64,000 nt of DNA from positions 1 to 64,000 of the forward strand of contig CAKTJC010000011.1 of NCBI GenBank assembly GCA_934567355.1. The letters run 5' to 3'. Shown here one piece after another: positions 47,555-56,237 of the stretch. The translations under genes and the position numbers were made by a program. Position 1 is the first letter of the stretch; the number at the start of each line of letters is the position of its first letter. Origin of the DNA: an uncultured Oscillospiraceae bacterium. Its GTDB lineage: Bacteria > Bacillota > Clostridia > Oscillospirales > Oscillospiraceae. A model generated the notes under the pieces. That model did no database searches. It was not told the origin of the DNA and saw only the letters and a program-made list of their open reading frames with translations.

Positions 47555-49492
47555 CTATTTTGTCAGAACGCGGATGTGTTCCTCGCTGTAGTCCTTGGTC
47601 TGGCCGTCGTCCAGGTATTGCTCATACTGGGTACCGGTGCCCAGAAGGGTAACGGTTTTCAGATCGACCTGCTCCACGTGCTCGGCGTCCTCGGCAATGG
47701 GCACCAGACAGTCCTTGCGGATGAAGAATACCACCTGACCGGGTCTGGCGTGGATTTCGTGGAAACCCTTTTCCAGCTCGCTTGTGTGGAAGGAGCCGTC
47801 GTAGAATACCTTCGTCATATCCTCCGGCAGATAGACGGTGCGCTTGTTCTTTCGCTTCTCCAGCAGCGGGGTCATCATGATGCTGTCGCCCACCAGCAGC
47901 TGATCCTCCACCTGGGCGGCCTCGCTGTCCTCCGGGAAATCGAAGGCCAGGGGGCGGAAATAGAGCTTGCCTCGGACGGCGGCCTTCATATATTCGGAGT
48001 ACAGGTAGGGCAGCAGCCGATAGCGCAGGCTGACCACATTGCGGAAATCCTTTTTGAGCCAATAGCGGTAGCACTCCTGGCGCCGGGTGCCCTTCATGGT
48101 GTGGTCGCGCATCAGCGGGGTGAACACGCCGAAGGCCAGCCAGCGCAGCAGCAGCTCCCGGGAGCAGTTGCCGCCGAAGCCGCCAATGTCCGTGCCGATG
48201 TACAGAAAGCCGCACATGTTCAGCGACGGCATTTGATGCACCGCCATGCGCAGATTTTCCCAGCTGGAATGATTGTCCCCCGTCCAGATGCCGCCGTAGC
48301 GGTGCGCGCCGATGTAGCTGGAGCGGGAGAAGAGAAGATACCGTTTCTCCATCAGCTTTTCCAGCTGCTCGCCTGCGCTGCGGGTCATCAGGTAGCCGAA
48401 AGCATTATGCACATCGTGGTGCAGCACCGTTTTGCCGTCGATCTTGTGATAGAAATTCTTGTAATCCACCAGATTGACGCCGGACTGATAGTTCCCGTCG
48501 CCGCCGGGAATGAAATCCTTCTTCGACATGCGGGAATTATACTCGCTGTAGAAAATGGAGGGCTCATTCATGTCGTTCCAGAAGCCCTCCACGCCCTGCC
48601 GGGTGTAGAAAGCGTACTGCCTGCCGAACCATTCCCTGGCTTCCGGCTGGAAGAAATCGGTGAAGTGGGTCAGCCCCGGCCAGACGGCGGCCTGGAAATC
48701 CTTACCCTCTTTGTTTTTGCAGAAATAGCCCTTGGCGACGCCTTCCTCGTACACCGGGTTGCCCGGCTCGATTTTCAGCCCCGCGTCCACAATGGGCACC
48801 AGACGCACGCCCCGCTCCTTCATCTCCCGGTAGAATTCCGGAAAATCCGGGAAGTTCTTGGGGCTGAAGGTAAAATCGATGAACCTGTCCATATAGTCAA
48901 TATCCATGCACAGATAGTCCAGATGGATATGATGCTTTTGATAGCCGTCGACCACGGAACGGAAATCGTCCTCCGTCTTGTAGCCCCAGCGGCTCTGGCC
49001 GAAGCCGAACGCCCACAGGGGCGGGATGTAGCTGCGGCCGATGATGTGCAGGAACTGCTCTGCCACATCCTTATCGCTGCTGCCCTGCACGCTGTACACA
49101 GCAACATTGGCGCTGTCGCACTGGACGGAAAGAACGCCGGGGGTGGTCACATCGATGTCAAAAATCACCCGTGCCGGAGTATCGAAGAAGAAGCCCCAGT
49201 GCTCCTGACCGCTGACAATGATAAAATTATGGGAGCCGTACAGGGAAACGGTATCCGGCAGGTGGTGGGAATTGTCCACATTATAGCTAATAAGCCGGCA
49301 GCCCCGTTTGTTGATGCCGCGGGTCGTCTCACCCAGACCGTAAACGCGGTCGTTTTCGGCAAGCGCCCTAGTGAATTCCAGCCCATTGCCCAGCGCACAG
49401 GCTGTCAGCCCCTGGGCATGATCGATGGCCGGAACCTCCTCTACCACCGCATCGAGCTTGTACGGGCATCCGGAGATCCATTTTGTGATCAT
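47555..49492 (-). CDS. GH31 alpha-glucosidase
   Basis: A 645-residue family 31 glycosidase, cytosolic (no signal). The nucleophile region is GFWNDMNEPS (Asp of WNDMNE); LDYLCMDIDYMDRFIDFT and VPIVDAGLKIEPGNPVY line the barrel; TGDNHSSWENLRMAV holds the acid/base Asp; LYIGTDIGGFGG is the next conserved loop. It hydrolyses terminal alpha-glucosyl (or alpha-xylosyl) residues from oligosaccharides. ATG 49492 with GAGGAGG upstream is chosen; the longer frame enters the divergent promoter region. It would work on sugars brought in by an importer such as the one at 56.5-59.8 kb, though the two are unlinked. Confidence 0.94.
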   Translation of the reverse strand: MITKWISGCPYKLDAVVEEVPAIDHAQGLTACALGNGLEFTRALAENDRVYGLGETTRGINKRGCRLISYNVDNSHHLPDTVSLYGSHNFIIVSGQEHWGFFFDTPARVIFDIDVTTPGVLSVQCDSANVAVYSVQGSSDKDVAEQFLHIIGRSYIPPLWAFGFGQSRWGYKTEDDFRSVVDGYQKHHIHLDYLCMDIDYMDRFIDFTFSPKNFPDFPEFYREMKERGVRLVPIVDAGLKIEPGNPVYEEGVAKGYFCKNKEGKDFQAAVWPGLTHFTDFFQPEAREWFGRQYAFYTRQGVEGFWNDMNEPSIFYSEYNSRMSKKDFIPGGDGNYQSGVNLVDYKNFYHKIDGKTVLHHDVHNAFGYLMTRSAGEQLEKLMEKRYLLFSRSSYIGAHRYGGIWTGDNHSSWENLRMAVHQMPSLNMCGFLYIGTDIGGFGGNCSRELLLRWLAFGVFTPLMRDHTMKGTRRQECYRYWLKKDFRNVVSLRYRLLPYLYSEYMKAAVRGKLYFRPLAFDFPEDSEAAQVEDQLLVGDSIMMTPLLEKRKNKRTVYLPEDMTKVFYDGSFHTSELEKGFHEIHARPGQVVFFIRKDCLVPIAEDAEHVEQVDLKTVTLLGTGTQYEQYLDDGQTKDYSEEHIRVLTK

Positions 49493-49701
49493 AGCTGTGC
49501 CTCCTCTATCAATAACTACAAATTGGAAGCTTTTTTCCGCCCTCAGCATACCACAGTTTCGCCCCGGGTGCAAGAGCCGGTTTGTAAAATCATTTTGACT
49601 TTTGTGGTTTACGGTTTCCCGGTGCGGCAGAGAGCGGTAGGTCGGATCATGGCATGCTGTGTTGAAATATATACAAATATTATTGATTTTAATAAAGGCT
49701 A

Positions 49702-49730
49702 TTGACAATGGCCCGCGTGTATTGTATAGT
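49702..49730 (+). promoter_or_regulatory. Sigma-A promoter for the LbH-glmM operon
   Basis: TTGACA (49702-49707), 17 bp, TATAGT (49725-49730), 37 bases before the first gene. Confidence 0.8.
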
Positions 49731-49766
49731 CATTCCGGAATGCGATGCCTTTGGAAGGAGTTTGTT

Positions 49767-50426
49767 ATGATTACGATTCAAGAGCTTTACGACCTGGAGC
49801 ATACCCAGGCGAAGGATTATCTTGCCCGGTTCACCTACCCCTGGGAGGCGCTGAAGGGCATCAAGGAATTTATCTTGCAGCTGGGCAGCACCTTGGGCAG
49901 CGACTATCAGGAGGTCGGTCCCCAGGTTTGGGTGCATAAGACTGCCACCGTTGCCCCCACGGCGTTTCTGGGTGCCCCCTGCATTATCGGTGCGGGAACG
50001 GAGGTGCGCCACTGTGCCTTCATCCGGGGCAGCGCCCTGGTGGGGGAAAACTGCGTGGTGGGCAATTCCGTGGAGCTGAAAAACGTGATAATTTTCGATA
50101 ATGTGCAGGTGCCCCACTACAATTATGTGGGCGACAGCATCCTTGGCTTCAAGTCCCACATGGGGGCCGGCAGCCTGACCTCCAACGTGAAGTCCGACAA
50201 GACCCTGGTGGTGGTGAAGAACGGCCAGGAGCAGATTCCCACGGGTCTGAAAAAGTTCGGCGCCATGCTGGGCGACTTTGTGGAAGTGGGCTGCAACAGC
50301 GTGCTCAATCCCGGCACGGTCATTGGCCGCCATACCAACATCTATCCCACCTCCTGCGTCCGGGGTGTGGTTCCTGCCAACAGCATTTGGAAGACCGGCG
50401 GCGTTGTCGTTGCCAAGCATGAATAA
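49767..50426 (+). CDS. Left-handed beta-helix acyltransferase/GlmU-C-like protein
   Basis: A 219-residue protein with hexapeptide repeats: VWVHKTATVAPTAFLG, APCIIGAGTEVRHCAFIRG, SALVGENCVVGNSVELKNV, FGAMLGDFVEVGCNSVLNPG, TVIGRHTNIYPTSCVRGVVP. The middle part (HYNYVGDSILGFKSHMGAG) resembles the acetyl-CoA site of GlmU (YVGDAEVG). It lacks the uridyltransferase domain of GlmU. Co-transcription with glmM 11 bases later suggests it supplies the glucosamine-1-phosphate acetyltransferase step for UDP-GlcNAc. ATG 49767 follows GGAAGGAG. Confidence 0.85.
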   Translation: MITIQELYDLEHTQAKDYLARFTYPWEALKGIKEFILQLGSTLGSDYQEVGPQVWVHKTATVAPTAFLGAPCIIGAGTEVRHCAFIRGSALVGENCVVGNSVELKNVIIFDNVQVPHYNYVGDSILGFKSHMGAGSLTSNVKSDKTLVVVKNGQEQIPTGLKKFGAMLGDFVEVGCNSVLNPGTVIGRHTNIYPTSCVRGVVPANSIWKTGGVVVAKHE

Positions 50427-50437
50427 GGAGAAGATTT

Positions 50438-51823
50438 ATGGGTAAATATTTTGGAACGGACGGCTTCCGGGGGGAAGCCAACTGCAATCTGACCGCCGAC
50501 CACGCCTTTAAGGTGGGTCGTTTCCTGGGCTGGTACTACTGCCAGTTGAAACACCGCGCCGGTTCTGACGAGCCTGCCCGCATTGTCATCGGCAAGGACA
50601 CCCGCCGCTCCAGCTATATGTTTGAGTACAGTCTGGTGGGCGGCCTGGTGGCTTCCGGTGCGGATGCCTACCTGCTCCACGTCACCACCACTCCCTCCGT
50701 GGCCTATGTGGCGCGGACGGACAATTTCGACTGCGGCATTATGATTTCCGCCAGCCACAACCCCTATTATGACAACGGCATCAAGCTCATCAACGGCTCC
50801 GGCGAAAAGATGGATGAATCCGTCATCCGCCTGGTGGAGGCGTACCTGGATGGCGACCTGTTTGCCTTTGACCGTCATTGGGAGGAGCTGCCCCTGGCAA
50901 AGCGCGACCAGATTGGCCGCACCGTGGACTATGTGGCAGGGCGGAACCGCTATGTCGGCTATCTCATCAGCCTGGGCATGTATTCCTTCAAGGGCAAGCG
51001 CATCGGCCTGGACTGCGCCAACGGCAGCTCCTGGAACATTGCAAAGAGCGTGTTCGATGCCCTGGGAGCCAAGACCTATGTCATCAACGCAGAGCCCGAT
51101 GGCTACAACATCAACAAGAATGCCGGTTCCACTCACATCGAGGGGCTGCAAAAGCTGGTGGTGGAGCAGGGACTGGATGTGGGCTTTGCCTTCGACGGCG
51201 ATGCCGACCGCTGCCTGTGCGTGGATGAAAACGGCAATGTGGTCACCGGTGACCACATCCTGTATGTCTGTGGCAAGTACATGAAGGAAAAGGGCATGCT
51301 GCCCGGCAACACCGTGGTCACCACCATTATGAGCAACTTCGGTCTGTACAAGGCCTTTGACGAGCTGGGTATTGACTATGCCAAGACCAAGGTGGGCGAT
51401 AAGTATGTTTACGAGCACATGATGCTCAACAACAACCGCCTGGGCGGCGAGCAGAGCGGCCACATTATCTTCTCCAAGCACGCCTCCACTGGCGACGGCA
51501 TCCTCACCAGCCTGATGGTGATGGAAGTGATGATGGATAAGAAGCAGACTCTGGGCGAGCTGTGCAAGGGCTTCACCTTCTATCCTCAGGTGCTGAAAAA
51601 CGTCCGGGTGGCCAACAAGGCCAACGCTCAGGCGGACGAGGATGTGCAGGCGGCGGTGGCCGATGTTGCCGCCAAGCTGGGCGACAGCGGCCGCATTCTG
51701 GTGCGGGAATCCGGCACGGAGCCGGTTATCCGCGTGATGGTGGAGGCCGAGGATCACGATATCTGCGAAAAATACGTCGATCAGGTCATCGACGTTATCC
51801 GCCGGAAAGGGCACACTGTTTAA
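50438..51823 (+). CDS. glmM: Phosphoglucosamine mutase-type phosphohexomutase
   Basis: A 461-residue alpha-D-phosphohexomutase. The phosphoserine is S106 in ISASHNPYYDNGIK, with N-terminal YFGTDGFRGEAN, metal loop FAFDGDADRCL, sugar-specificity loop GGEQSGHI and the phosphate loop RESGTEPVIRVM. FGTDGFRG and GGEQSGH favour glucosamine phosphate over glucose phosphate. It converts GlcN-6-P to GlcN-1-P, the substrate of the partner acetyltransferase in the same operon. Confidence 0.95.
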   Translation: MGKYFGTDGFRGEANCNLTADHAFKVGRFLGWYYCQLKHRAGSDEPARIVIGKDTRRSSYMFEYSLVGGLVASGADAYLLHVTTTPSVAYVARTDNFDCGIMISASHNPYYDNGIKLINGSGEKMDESVIRLVEAYLDGDLFAFDRHWEELPLAKRDQIGRTVDYVAGRNRYVGYLISLGMYSFKGKRIGLDCANGSSWNIAKSVFDALGAKTYVINAEPDGYNINKNAGSTHIEGLQKLVVEQGLDVGFAFDGDADRCLCVDENGNVVTGDHILYVCGKYMKEKGMLPGNTVVTTIMSNFGLYKAFDELGIDYAKTKVGDKYVYEHMMLNNNRLGGEQSGHIIFSKHASTGDGILTSLMVMEVMMDKKQTLGELCKGFTFYPQVLKNVRVANKANAQADEDVQAAVADVAAKLGDSGRILVRESGTEPVIRVMVEAEDHDICEKYVDQVIDVIRRKGHTV

Positions 51824-51834
51824 CTGCCTCCGTC

Positions 51835-51862
51835 TTGACAAAATAAGCCGTTTCGCTATAAT
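51835..51862 (+). promoter_or_regulatory. Sigma-A promoter for the secreted protein gene
   Basis: TTGACA (51835-51840), 16 bp, TATAAT (51857-51862), 60 bases before the ATG. Confidence 0.82.
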
Positions 51863-51922
51863 GGAGGTATCAAGCCGACGTTTAACAATATATGCGGCTG
51901 AATAGAAAGGAACGGATTCATT

Positions 51923-52600
51923 ATGCTCAAAAAGGTTATCGCACTGCTCCTCGTGGTGTTCTGCTTCACCACCACAGCTTTTGCAGAAGGAAAGCTGAAA
52001 GCGACGGAAAAGGTTTTCATCGTTTGCGACGGCGAGGGCTATTTCTATGCAAAGATTGAGAATGTCGGTGATGCGGCAGCATCTACCGGCTACGGCGATT
52101 TGGTTGCGTTCGATGATGACGACGAGATTGTTTTTTCCACCAATTATGTCAGCACCTATCCCTCCGGCATCGTTCTGGAGCCGGGTGAATCACTGTATCT
52201 GGAAGAAAGCGTGTGGGAAAATGCGCTTAAGGAAACTCCCGTGGCGGACTATAAGTTCTCTTTGCCTGTAGCGAGCGACGGGCAGACGATCACACGCGTT
52301 CCCAGCGAGGCGACCTTTGAGCTCACTGATGAGGAATACTCCTACGAGAATTATATTTATGTAACCTTCACGAATTCTGCAGAAGAGTCGATATCCGGCT
52401 TCTATATTTCCGCTGCGCTGTATGATGCCGACGGGAACCTTATCTATGTGGGCACGAATCAGATTTCCGATGTCGCCATCCACCCGGGCAGCACCGTCAC
52501 CGCTAAAATGTCCATTGACAGCAATATCGTTTCGTACTATAGGGAAAATAATATTACCCCTGCATCTGCGAATGCGGTGGTGTTCTACGTCAACAAGTAA
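51923..52600 (+). CDS. Secreted protein of unknown function
   Basis: A 225-residue exported protein. A short Sec signal ends TAFAEG near residue 22. Two beta-rich halves follow: VFIVCDGEGYFYAKIENVGD, SGIVLEPGESLYLEESVW, and then YIYVTFTNSAEESISGFYIS with DADGNLIYVG and VAIHPGSTVTAKMSID. This is the layout of FxLYD/DUF5067-like immunoglobulin-type domains, but the match is weak and I assign none. It has its own consensus promoter. No partner. Confidence 0.8.
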   Translation: MLKKVIALLLVVFCFTTTAFAEGKLKATEKVFIVCDGEGYFYAKIENVGDAAASTGYGDLVAFDDDDEIVFSTNYVSTYPSGIVLEPGESLYLEESVWENALKETPVADYKFSLPVASDGQTITRVPSEATFELTDEEYSYENYIYVTFTNSAEESISGFYISAALYDADGNLIYVGTNQISDVAIHPGSTVTAKMSIDSNIVSYYRENNITPASANAVVFYVNK

Positions 52601-52767
52601 GTTCAGCATATTAAGCCATTCCTTTTTGACGGCTCCAGCCAGTTGAGAAACCCTTGCAAAGCATTAAATGCAAAATGAGGAGGGGGAGAACGAAAAAAGT
52701 TTCGGGAATGGCATTCCAGTGCGGTCGTATTGCGCGTTCTTTCTTAATTTGTTGCAACAAATTTAAA
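52601..52767. other. Intergenic segment without a recognisable gene
   Basis: No coding frame of credible composition, and no clear terminator for the upstream gene. Repeat copy H follows. Confidence 0.4.
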
Positions 52768-52885
52768 GAAGCTCTGATTGATCGGCAAGAACTGGCGGTG
52801 AGAGACTTTTTTGACCAATCAAGGCCATCCAAAATTGCGGAATACTTGGTGTATTCCCTGCTTTGGGTACCGAAAACAGATTAAA
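52768..52885 (-). repeat. Interspersed palindromic element, copy H (truncated)
   Basis: Starts AAGCTCTGATTGATCGGCAAG and carries TGCGGAATACTTGGTGTATTCC, the family centre read in reverse. The right-hand terminal repeat is absent; the sequence ends CCGAAAACAGATTAAA where the MsmK terminator begins. Confidence 0.7.
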
Positions 52886-52908
52886 CCCCGTGGCCAGTGG
52901 CCACGGGG
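52886..52908 (-). terminator. Terminator of the MsmK-type gene
   Basis: 10-bp perfect stem CCCCGTGGCC / GGCCACGGGG (52886-52895 with 52899-52908), 3-base loop; TTTAATC follows on the minus strand. Confidence 0.85.
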
Positions 52909-52941
52909 CAAATTCGTTTTTCAGAGACGCTGATGGATGAA

Positions 52942-54138
52942 TCAGGCTTCCAGGTTGATGCCGGTCTCCTTGGAGAAGAGATGGCATACATGGCCGGCGA
53001 AGTTGAACTTCACAGCGGCGCCGGTGTTCAGGGCAGCGACCTCAGCGGGAGTCATGTTCATGGTGGAGACGACCAGCACCACGTCACGACCCATGGCGGT
53101 GACATGCAGATGCACGGAGGAGCCCATCATTTCGGACACATCGACCTTCGCGGCGATGCCATCCTGACCCAGCTCGATGTGCTCGGGACGGACGCCCAGG
53201 ACGACGGGCTGAGGAGCCACGTTGTTCTTGGCCAAGGCAGCCTGCTTGGTCTCGGACAGCTCGACGGTCAGGTTATCCAGCTTGACAGCGTACTTGCCGT
53301 TCTCCTTGACCAGCTCGGCATTCTCGAACAGGTTCATCTGAGGAGTGCCGATGAAGGTAGCAACGAACAGGTTGTAGGGGTGGTTGAACACTTCCTGAGG
53401 AGTGCCGATCTGCTGGATGAAGCCGTCCTTCATGATAACGATACGGTCGCCCAGGGTCATGGCCTCGGTCTGGTCGTGGGTAACGTAAATGAAAGTGGTG
53501 TTGATGCGCTGACGCAGCTTGATGATCTCAGCACGCATCTGGTTACGCAGCTTGGCGTCCAGGTTGGACAGAGGCTCGTCCATCAGCATGACCTGGGGGT
53601 TACGCACGATGGCGCGGCCGATGGCGACACGCTGACGCTGACCGCCGGACAGAGCCTTGGGCTTACGGCCCAGGTACTGGGTGATGTCCAGAATCTCAGC
53701 GGCTTCCTTGACCTTCTTGTCGATCTCGTCCTTGGGGGCGTGACGCAGCTTCAGGGCGAAAGCCATGTTATCATAAACAGTCATGTGGGGGTACAGAGCA
53801 TAGTTCTGGAAAACCATGGCGATGTCGCGATCCTTGGGGGGAACGTCGTTCACGAGACGGTTGCCGATGTACAGCTCGCCGCCGGAGATGTCTTCCAGAC
53901 CGGCGATCATACGCAGGGTGGTGGACTTGCCGCAGCCGGAGGGACCGACCAGGACGATGAATTCCTTGTCGGCGATCTCCAGGTTGAACTCCTGGACGGC
54001 GACAACGCCCTCATCGGTAATCTGCAGGTTGGTCTTCTTCTTCTCGGGCTCGCCCTTCTTGTGCTTCTTGGCCTTTTTGGCGTCGTCGCCATTGAAGGGG
54101 TAGACCTTCTTCAGGTTTTTCAGGGTTAAGCTTGCCAT
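52942..54138 (-). CDS. msmK: Multi-sugar ABC transporter ATPase (MsmK/UgpC type)
   Basis: A 398-residue ATPase. Walker A GPSGCGKSTTLRMIAG (near residue 67), Q-loop FQNYALYPHMTVYDNM, signature ALSGGQRQRVAIGRAI, Walker B LMDEPLSNLDAK, H-loop VTHDQTEA, and the C-terminal MalK-type TOBE domain (VVLGVRPEHIELG). A lysine-rich insert of about 20 residues lies at residues 18-37, between strand 1 and the rest of the ABC domain. MsmK energises several CUT1 importers from one gene; the sugar operon at 56.5-60.8 kb has no ATPase of its own and is the obvious client. Confidence 0.95.
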   Translation of the reverse strand: MASLTLKNLKKVYPFNGDDAKKAKKHKKGEPEKKKTNLQITDEGVVAVQEFNLEIADKEFIVLVGPSGCGKSTTLRMIAGLEDISGGELYIGNRLVNDVPPKDRDIAMVFQNYALYPHMTVYDNMAFALKLRHAPKDEIDKKVKEAAEILDITQYLGRKPKALSGGQRQRVAIGRAIVRNPQVMLMDEPLSNLDAKLRNQMRAEIIKLRQRINTTFIYVTHDQTEAMTLGDRIVIMKDGFIQQIGTPQEVFNHPYNLFVATFIGTPQMNLFENAELVKENGKYAVKLDNLTVELSETKQAALAKNNVAPQPVVLGVRPEHIELGQDGIAAKVDVSEMMGSSVHLHVTAMGRDVVLVVSTMNMTPAEVAALNTGAAVKFNFAGHVCHLFSKETGINLEA

Positions 54139-54278
54139 GTTGATTTGACTCCGTGCACACTGAATCCTCATGATATGCACTCGCATTCCGCCAGGTAAAA
54201 TAGCGGAAGCATTACGACAGGTCTCCACACTGCCGCACCGTGAGTCGGACGGGGTTTTCCTCCTTTATTTTAGTGCTG

Positions 54279-54352
54279 TATGCCTATTTTTGTGGAGTAG
54301 GCATACCCCACCGGAATACGAAAATAATACCATATTTTTCACCTAACTGCAA
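54279..54352 (-). promoter_or_regulatory. Promoter and downstream palindrome of the MsmK-type gene
   Basis: Minus strand TTGCAG (54352-54347), 17 bp, TATTAT (54329-54324). A perfect 8-bp inverted repeat TATGCCTA / TAGGCATA (54279-54286 with 54298-54305) lies 12-40 bases downstream of the predicted start. The leader is about 180 bases long. Confidence 0.65.
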
Positions 54353-54359
54353 TCGTGGA

Positions 54360-54561
54360 TTATCACATTTTTTGATTTGCATTCTTGTGTATTCTGACAA
54401 ATGTGAGAAATGTGAAAAAAGAAAAAGCAGGCGCCGGAAAAAAACTGCGGTATGGACATCTTTTCGGATCCATGCTATTATTATAAATAGTTGTAAAGAT
54501 TTCCCATGTGCCGCGGCATGACTGCCGGCACCATAAAATGAACCTACACGGAGGAATTCCT
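54360..54561. other. AT-rich intergenic region before the TetR gene
   Basis: No gene. AAATGTGAGAAATGTGAAAAA (54406 region) is a short direct repeat. The TetR gene's promoter is not obvious; TATTATTATAAAT at 54476 is a candidate -10 region. Confidence 0.4.
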
Positions 54562-55122
54562 ATGGCGAATTTTACACGCAGAGCAATCAAAGAGACCTTC
54601 CTGGAGCTGCTGGAGGAGCGCCCGTTTTCGGATATTACGGTAAAGGACATCGTGGAAAAATGCGGCATCAACCGCAATTCCTTTTACTATCACTACCAGG
54701 ATCTGCCCGCCCTGCTGGAAGAGATCGTGAAGGAGGATACGGAGGCGATCATCCGGAAGTACCCCAATGTTACATCCATCGTGGAATGCTACGATGCTCT
54801 GACGGAATTTGTCACCCATCGCCGCCGGGCGATCATGCACATCTACCGCTCGATCAACCGGGAGATGTTTGAGCAGTACCTGATGCAGGTCAGCGAATAT
54901 TTTGTCCGCAGCTATGTGGAGTCCGCTCTGGCCGATCAGAATATTCCCGCAGAGGATCGGCGGACGATCATCGACTATTATAAATGTGTCGGCTTCGGGC
55001 TGGTCATCGACTGGCTCAATAACAGCATGGCAGAGGATCGCGCCAAATCCATCCGACGGATGTTCCTGCTGCGTAAGGATCTGGCAGGCGAGGTGGCGCG
55101 GATGCTGCAGGATCAGGTGTAG
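54562..55122 (+). CDS. TetR-family transcriptional regulator
   Basis: A 186-residue regulator. The N-terminal HTH is FTRRAIKETFLELLEERPFS, then DITVKDIVEKCGINRNSFYYH with the usual recognition helix. The C-terminal TetR_C ligand domain (residues 60-186) has no specific subfamily match; DhaS/TetR_C_7-like proteins in Firmicutes share SFYYHYQDLPALLEEI. ATG 54562 follows GGAGGAAT. It may control the ZinT-like gene downstream, whose promoter has duplicated operators, or the MsmK-type gene opposite. Confidence 0.9.
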   Translation: MANFTRRAIKETFLELLEERPFSDITVKDIVEKCGINRNSFYYHYQDLPALLEEIVKEDTEAIIRKYPNVTSIVECYDALTEFVTHRRRAIMHIYRSINREMFEQYLMQVSEYFVRSYVESALADQNIPAEDRRTIIDYYKCVGFGLVIDWLNNSMAEDRAKSIRRMFLLRKDLAGEVARMLQDQV

Positions 55123-55217
55123 GGTTTGAAGTTTTTAGGCAGATGAAGCCTGCCGCCTGGCGGAGAAAGACCGCACGGGAGCTGCCCGGCAGCTCCTCAC
55201 TTGCGGCAAAAACAGAC

Positions 55218-55334
55218 TTGACAAATGGTGGAGCATGGTATATAATGCCTGACAGTTAGCAATGGCTAACCAAAAGCAAACAAGCTCCCCATTCATGGGG
55301 ATTTCCATTTGACTGGCGGTTAGCGTATGCTAAT
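55218..55334 (+). promoter_or_regulatory. Consensus promoter with two copies of a 16-bp operator
   Basis: TTGACA (55218-55223), 17 bp, TATAAT (55241-55246). Then GTTAGC-AATG-GCTAAC (55255-55270, perfect) and GTTAGC-GTAT-GCTAAT (55319-55334, one mismatch), 64 bases apart. A hairpin TCCCCA-TTCA-TGGGGA (55286-55301) lies between. TTAGC/GCTAA half-sites recall DtxR-type metal regulators; this is a guess. The second copy overlaps the ribosome-site region. Confidence 0.78.
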
Positions 55335-55354
55335 TGATAAAAGGAGGGCTTTAT

Positions 55355-56041
55355 ATGCAAAAGAAAATCATTGCTTTGGTTCTGTGCCTGGTCTGCCTGG
55401 TATCGGTGGTTTCTTTCGCCGGGGCGCAGGAAGCAGACAAGGACTACTTAGCCGGTATCAGCGGCACTTATGTTGAGCTGTTCCCGGAGATGTCCAAGGA
55501 AGAGTACTGTCAGCTGTGGCTGGATGCGGCGGCACCCCTGGTGGGTGAGGAAAACGCTGCCGGTGCCGCCGATATGCTGCTGAGTATGTGCATGGCGGAA
55601 ATCTACGGCGACGAAGCCGCCGCAGCCTACGAGGCAGATCCGGAGAGCATGCGCTTTGATTGCTATTTCCTGGGCGGCGTTGCGCAGTTTGTGATGGACG
55701 GCGACAAGATCACCGGCCTGGATGCCGAGGGCAACGAGGTTTTCTCACATACCTATCATCCCATCGATGTAGAGTGCGAGGAAGATTTCCTGTTCTATCA
55801 GACCGATGACGAGGATGCCGGTCAGTTCACCTATTTTGCTTTCTCCCCGGATACCATGGAGACCACCTATCATCTGGAGTTCCGCTATGCAGAGGACGTC
55901 AGTGATCTGCTGAGCTGGTTCGAGGGCGGCTATGCCTACTGGAACGCTGCCGGTATCGCAGCCGATTACACGGACGAGACCATGAAAGACGTTATCAACC
56001 TCTTTGCTGAGGAGAATCTCTCCGGCGCAGAGGAAGGATAA
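55355..56041 (+). CDS. Secreted ZinT/YodA-like protein
   Basis: A 228-residue exported protein with a Sec signal ending FAGAQEA (about residue 25). The C-terminal two-thirds matches the ZinT lipocalin-like fold: SGTYVELFPEMSKEEYCQLW, MRFDCYFLGGVAQFVMDGD, YFAFSPDTMETTYHLEFRY, and SDLLSWFEGGYAYWNAAGI. In E. coli ZinT the matching strand is SSHFHIF; here only one His of the metal triad (TTYHLEF) is present, so zinc binding may be lost or altered. The promoter carries two metal-regulator-like operators. No lipobox. Confidence 0.7.
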   Translation: MQKKIIALVLCLVCLVSVVSFAGAQEADKDYLAGISGTYVELFPEMSKEEYCQLWLDAAAPLVGEENAAGAADMLLSMCMAEIYGDEAAAAYEADPESMRFDCYFLGGVAQFVMDGDKITGLDAEGNEVFSHTYHPIDVECEEDFLFYQTDDEDAGQFTYFAFSPDTMETTYHLEFRYAEDVSDLLSWFEGGYAYWNAAGIAADYTDETMKDVINLFAEENLSGAEEG

Positions 56042-56045
56042 ATTG

Positions 56046-56209
56046 GGGGAACTCTGATTAAATCGGCAAGAAACTGCGGGCAGGAGATTTTTCGTCCGAT
56101 CGAGGCATCGAAAGCGGGGGAATACCGTATGTATTTCCCATTTCCAATACCGAAGAGTGGGCGAAAAAGATCTGCTCACAGTCGCAGATGATTTATTCAG
56201 AGGTTCCCT
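56046..56209 (-). repeat. Interspersed palindromic element, copy I
   Basis: 164 bp, inverted relative to copies A-E. Ends GGGAACTCTGATTAAATC and GATTTATTCAGAGGTTCC. The centre reads GGGGGAATACCGTATGTATTTCCC. Arms CATCGAAAGC and GGAAATG pair with several wobble pairs. It begins five bases after the ZinT-like gene. Confidence 0.86.
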
Positions 56210-56237
56210 GAACCCCTGTTTTCCCTTTCATTTCCTT

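Noticed and set aside
47432..49705. 757-codon open frame antisense to the GH31 gene
   Set aside because: Shadow of a clear GH31 enzyme with intact catalytic motifs.
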